Origin: Nonlabens sp. Ci31
GTDB taxonomy: Bacteria > Bacteroidota > Bacteroidia > Flavobacteriales > Flavobacteriaceae
Direction: 5' to 3'
NCBI RefSeq assembly: GCF_012974865.1
Contig: NZ_CP043633.1
Span: 2,117,001 to 2,181,000 of the forward strand
DNA length: 64,000 nt
The translations under genes and the position numbers were made by a program. This document shows, piece by piece, positions 63,464 through 64,000 of this stretch. The stretch's first letter is position 1, and the number at the start of each line of letters is the position of its first letter. The notes beneath the pieces are model-generated. The model made no database searches and had not been told where the DNA came from. It saw only the letters and a program-made list of their open reading frames with translations.

Positions 63464-64000
63464 CTATTTTCTTTTAATTACTTTTTCAGCTTTTAGTGTG
63501 ATGTTTTCTGCATTCAGACCGTATTTTTCAAGTAATTGTGCAGGTGTTCCACTTTCACCAAAAGTGTCATTAGTCGCTACAAATTCTTGTGGTGTAGGAC
63601 TGTTAAGAGATAAAGTTCTGGCAACGCTTTCACCTAATCCACCTAAGAAGTTATGTTCTTCAGCAGTTACCACGCAACCTGTTTTTCTAGCAGATTTGAT
63701 AATAGCTTCTTCATCAAGAGGTTTGATCGTGTGAATGTTAATTACTTCAGCACTGATTCCTTTTTCATTTAGAGCTTTAGCAGCTTCTAGTGCTTCCCAG
63801 ACCAAGTGTCCAGTAGCAATAATAGTTACATCAGTTCCTTCTTGAAGCAGTACTGCTTTTCCTATTTTAAACTCGCCATTTTCTGGAGTGAAGTTAGCTA
63901 CTTTAGGACGTCCAAATCTTAAGTAAACAGGACCATGGTAATCAGCTATAGCAAGTGTTGCTGCTTTGGTCTGATTGTAATCACAGGTATTAATTACTGT
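63464..64000 (-). CDS. Transketolase, C-terminal half (5' end outside window)
   Basis: The frame is open to the right edge of the window, reading DYNQTKAATLAIADYHGPVY and FGRPKVANFTPENG before TIIATGHLVWEAL. This is the transketolase pyrimidine-binding end plus C-terminal domain (INIHTIKPLDEEAI, VVTAEEHNFLGGLGESVA), as in split transketolases where N- and C-terminal halves are separate genes. Whether this one is split cannot be seen. Role: two-carbon transfer in the pentose phosphate pathway. Ends KAEKVIKRK before a shared terminator. Confidence 0.9.
   Translation of the reverse strand, partial: TVINTCDYNQTKAATLAIADYHGPVYLRFGRPKVANFTPENGEFKIGKAVLLQEGTDVTIIATGHLVWEALEAAKALNEKGISAEVINIHTIKPLDEEAIIKSARKTGCVVTAEEHNFLGGLGESVARTLSLNSPTPQEFVATNDTFGESGTPAQLLEKYGLNAENITLKAEKVIKRK

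Noticed and set aside
63456..63734. 92-residue plus-strand frame
   Set aside because: Antisense shadow of the transketolase gene.

Overview
The window looks like chromosome from a marine member of the Flavobacteriaceae (Bacteroidota), probably close to Nonlabens. The DNA is AT-rich. Several genes have the Bacteroidota -7 promoter element TAnnTTTG upstream. Many secreted proteins are SPII lipoproteins, and one ends in a type IX secretion (T9SS) sorting domain. There is a PUL-style propeller/LuxR regulator and a carotenoid cluster of the myxol/saproxanthin type. The genus is an inference; no rRNA is present. TTG start codons recur (1548, 6705, 42914, 51153, 58937). A 14-18 bp perfect palindrome, core GCTTTCGCGAAAGC, occurs 11 times, both between and inside genes.

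Layout. 1-938: 3' end of typA, then a terminator and a repeat-rich gap. 1548-5534: an acyltransferase-like gene, a small membrane protein, a sugar aminotransferase and a WzxE-like flippase, in an order resembling wecD-wecE-wzxE of enterobacteria. 5801-6568: a DEDDh exonuclease. 6705-36392: a large beta-glucan (laminarin-type) utilisation locus. 36527-40821: a DUF255 thioredoxin-like lipoprotein, an FAD-linked oxidase, a small unknown protein and a SRPBCC-fold protein. 40942-46169: three SurA-like chaperone genes and a MoxR ATPase. 46170-47079: a non-coding gap with degenerate repeats. 47080-49347: aconitase. 49461-50357: a small membrane protein and an M23 peptidase lipoprotein. 50431-58937: carotenoid genes and a potassium channel. 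59072-59272: tRNA-Leu and tRNA-Lys. 59377-64000: aroK, a phosphoribosyltransferase, a methyltransferase, an S4 RNA-binding protein, an FKBP-like lipoprotein, an outer-membrane protein and the C-terminal half of a transketolase.

The glucan locus holds a membrane-spanning propeller/HTH regulator; a TIM-barrel glycosidase fused to an outer-membrane beta-barrel; two copies of a binding-lipoprotein + GH16 cassette; a PKD-CBM4 protein; a cytoplasmic GH149-type beta-1,3-glucan phosphorylase; a GH17 lipoprotein; a GH30 lipoprotein; an inner-membrane sugar transporter fused to GH17; a stand-alone cytoplasmic GH17; GH3; an FG-GAP/ASPIC lipoprotein; and a T9SS-secreted binding protein. No SusC/SusD pair is visible, which makes the glycosidase/beta-barrel fusion the best candidate for outer-membrane handling. 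The inferred flow is: GH16 cuts outside, GH30 removes beta-1,6 branches, GH17 and GH3 trim in the periplasm, the transporter-GH17 fusion imports and cuts on the cytoplasmic face, and phosphorolysis yields glucose-1-phosphate.

The carotenoid operon reads leftward, carH-crtI-crtB-crtZ-crtD-cruF-crtY, with overlaps or gaps of a few bases. A convergent crtA-type gene would supply the 2'-hydroxyl of myxol. The first gene is a MerR-type regulator carrying both B12-binding motifs of the CarH photoreceptors, so light-controlled pigment synthesis is likely.
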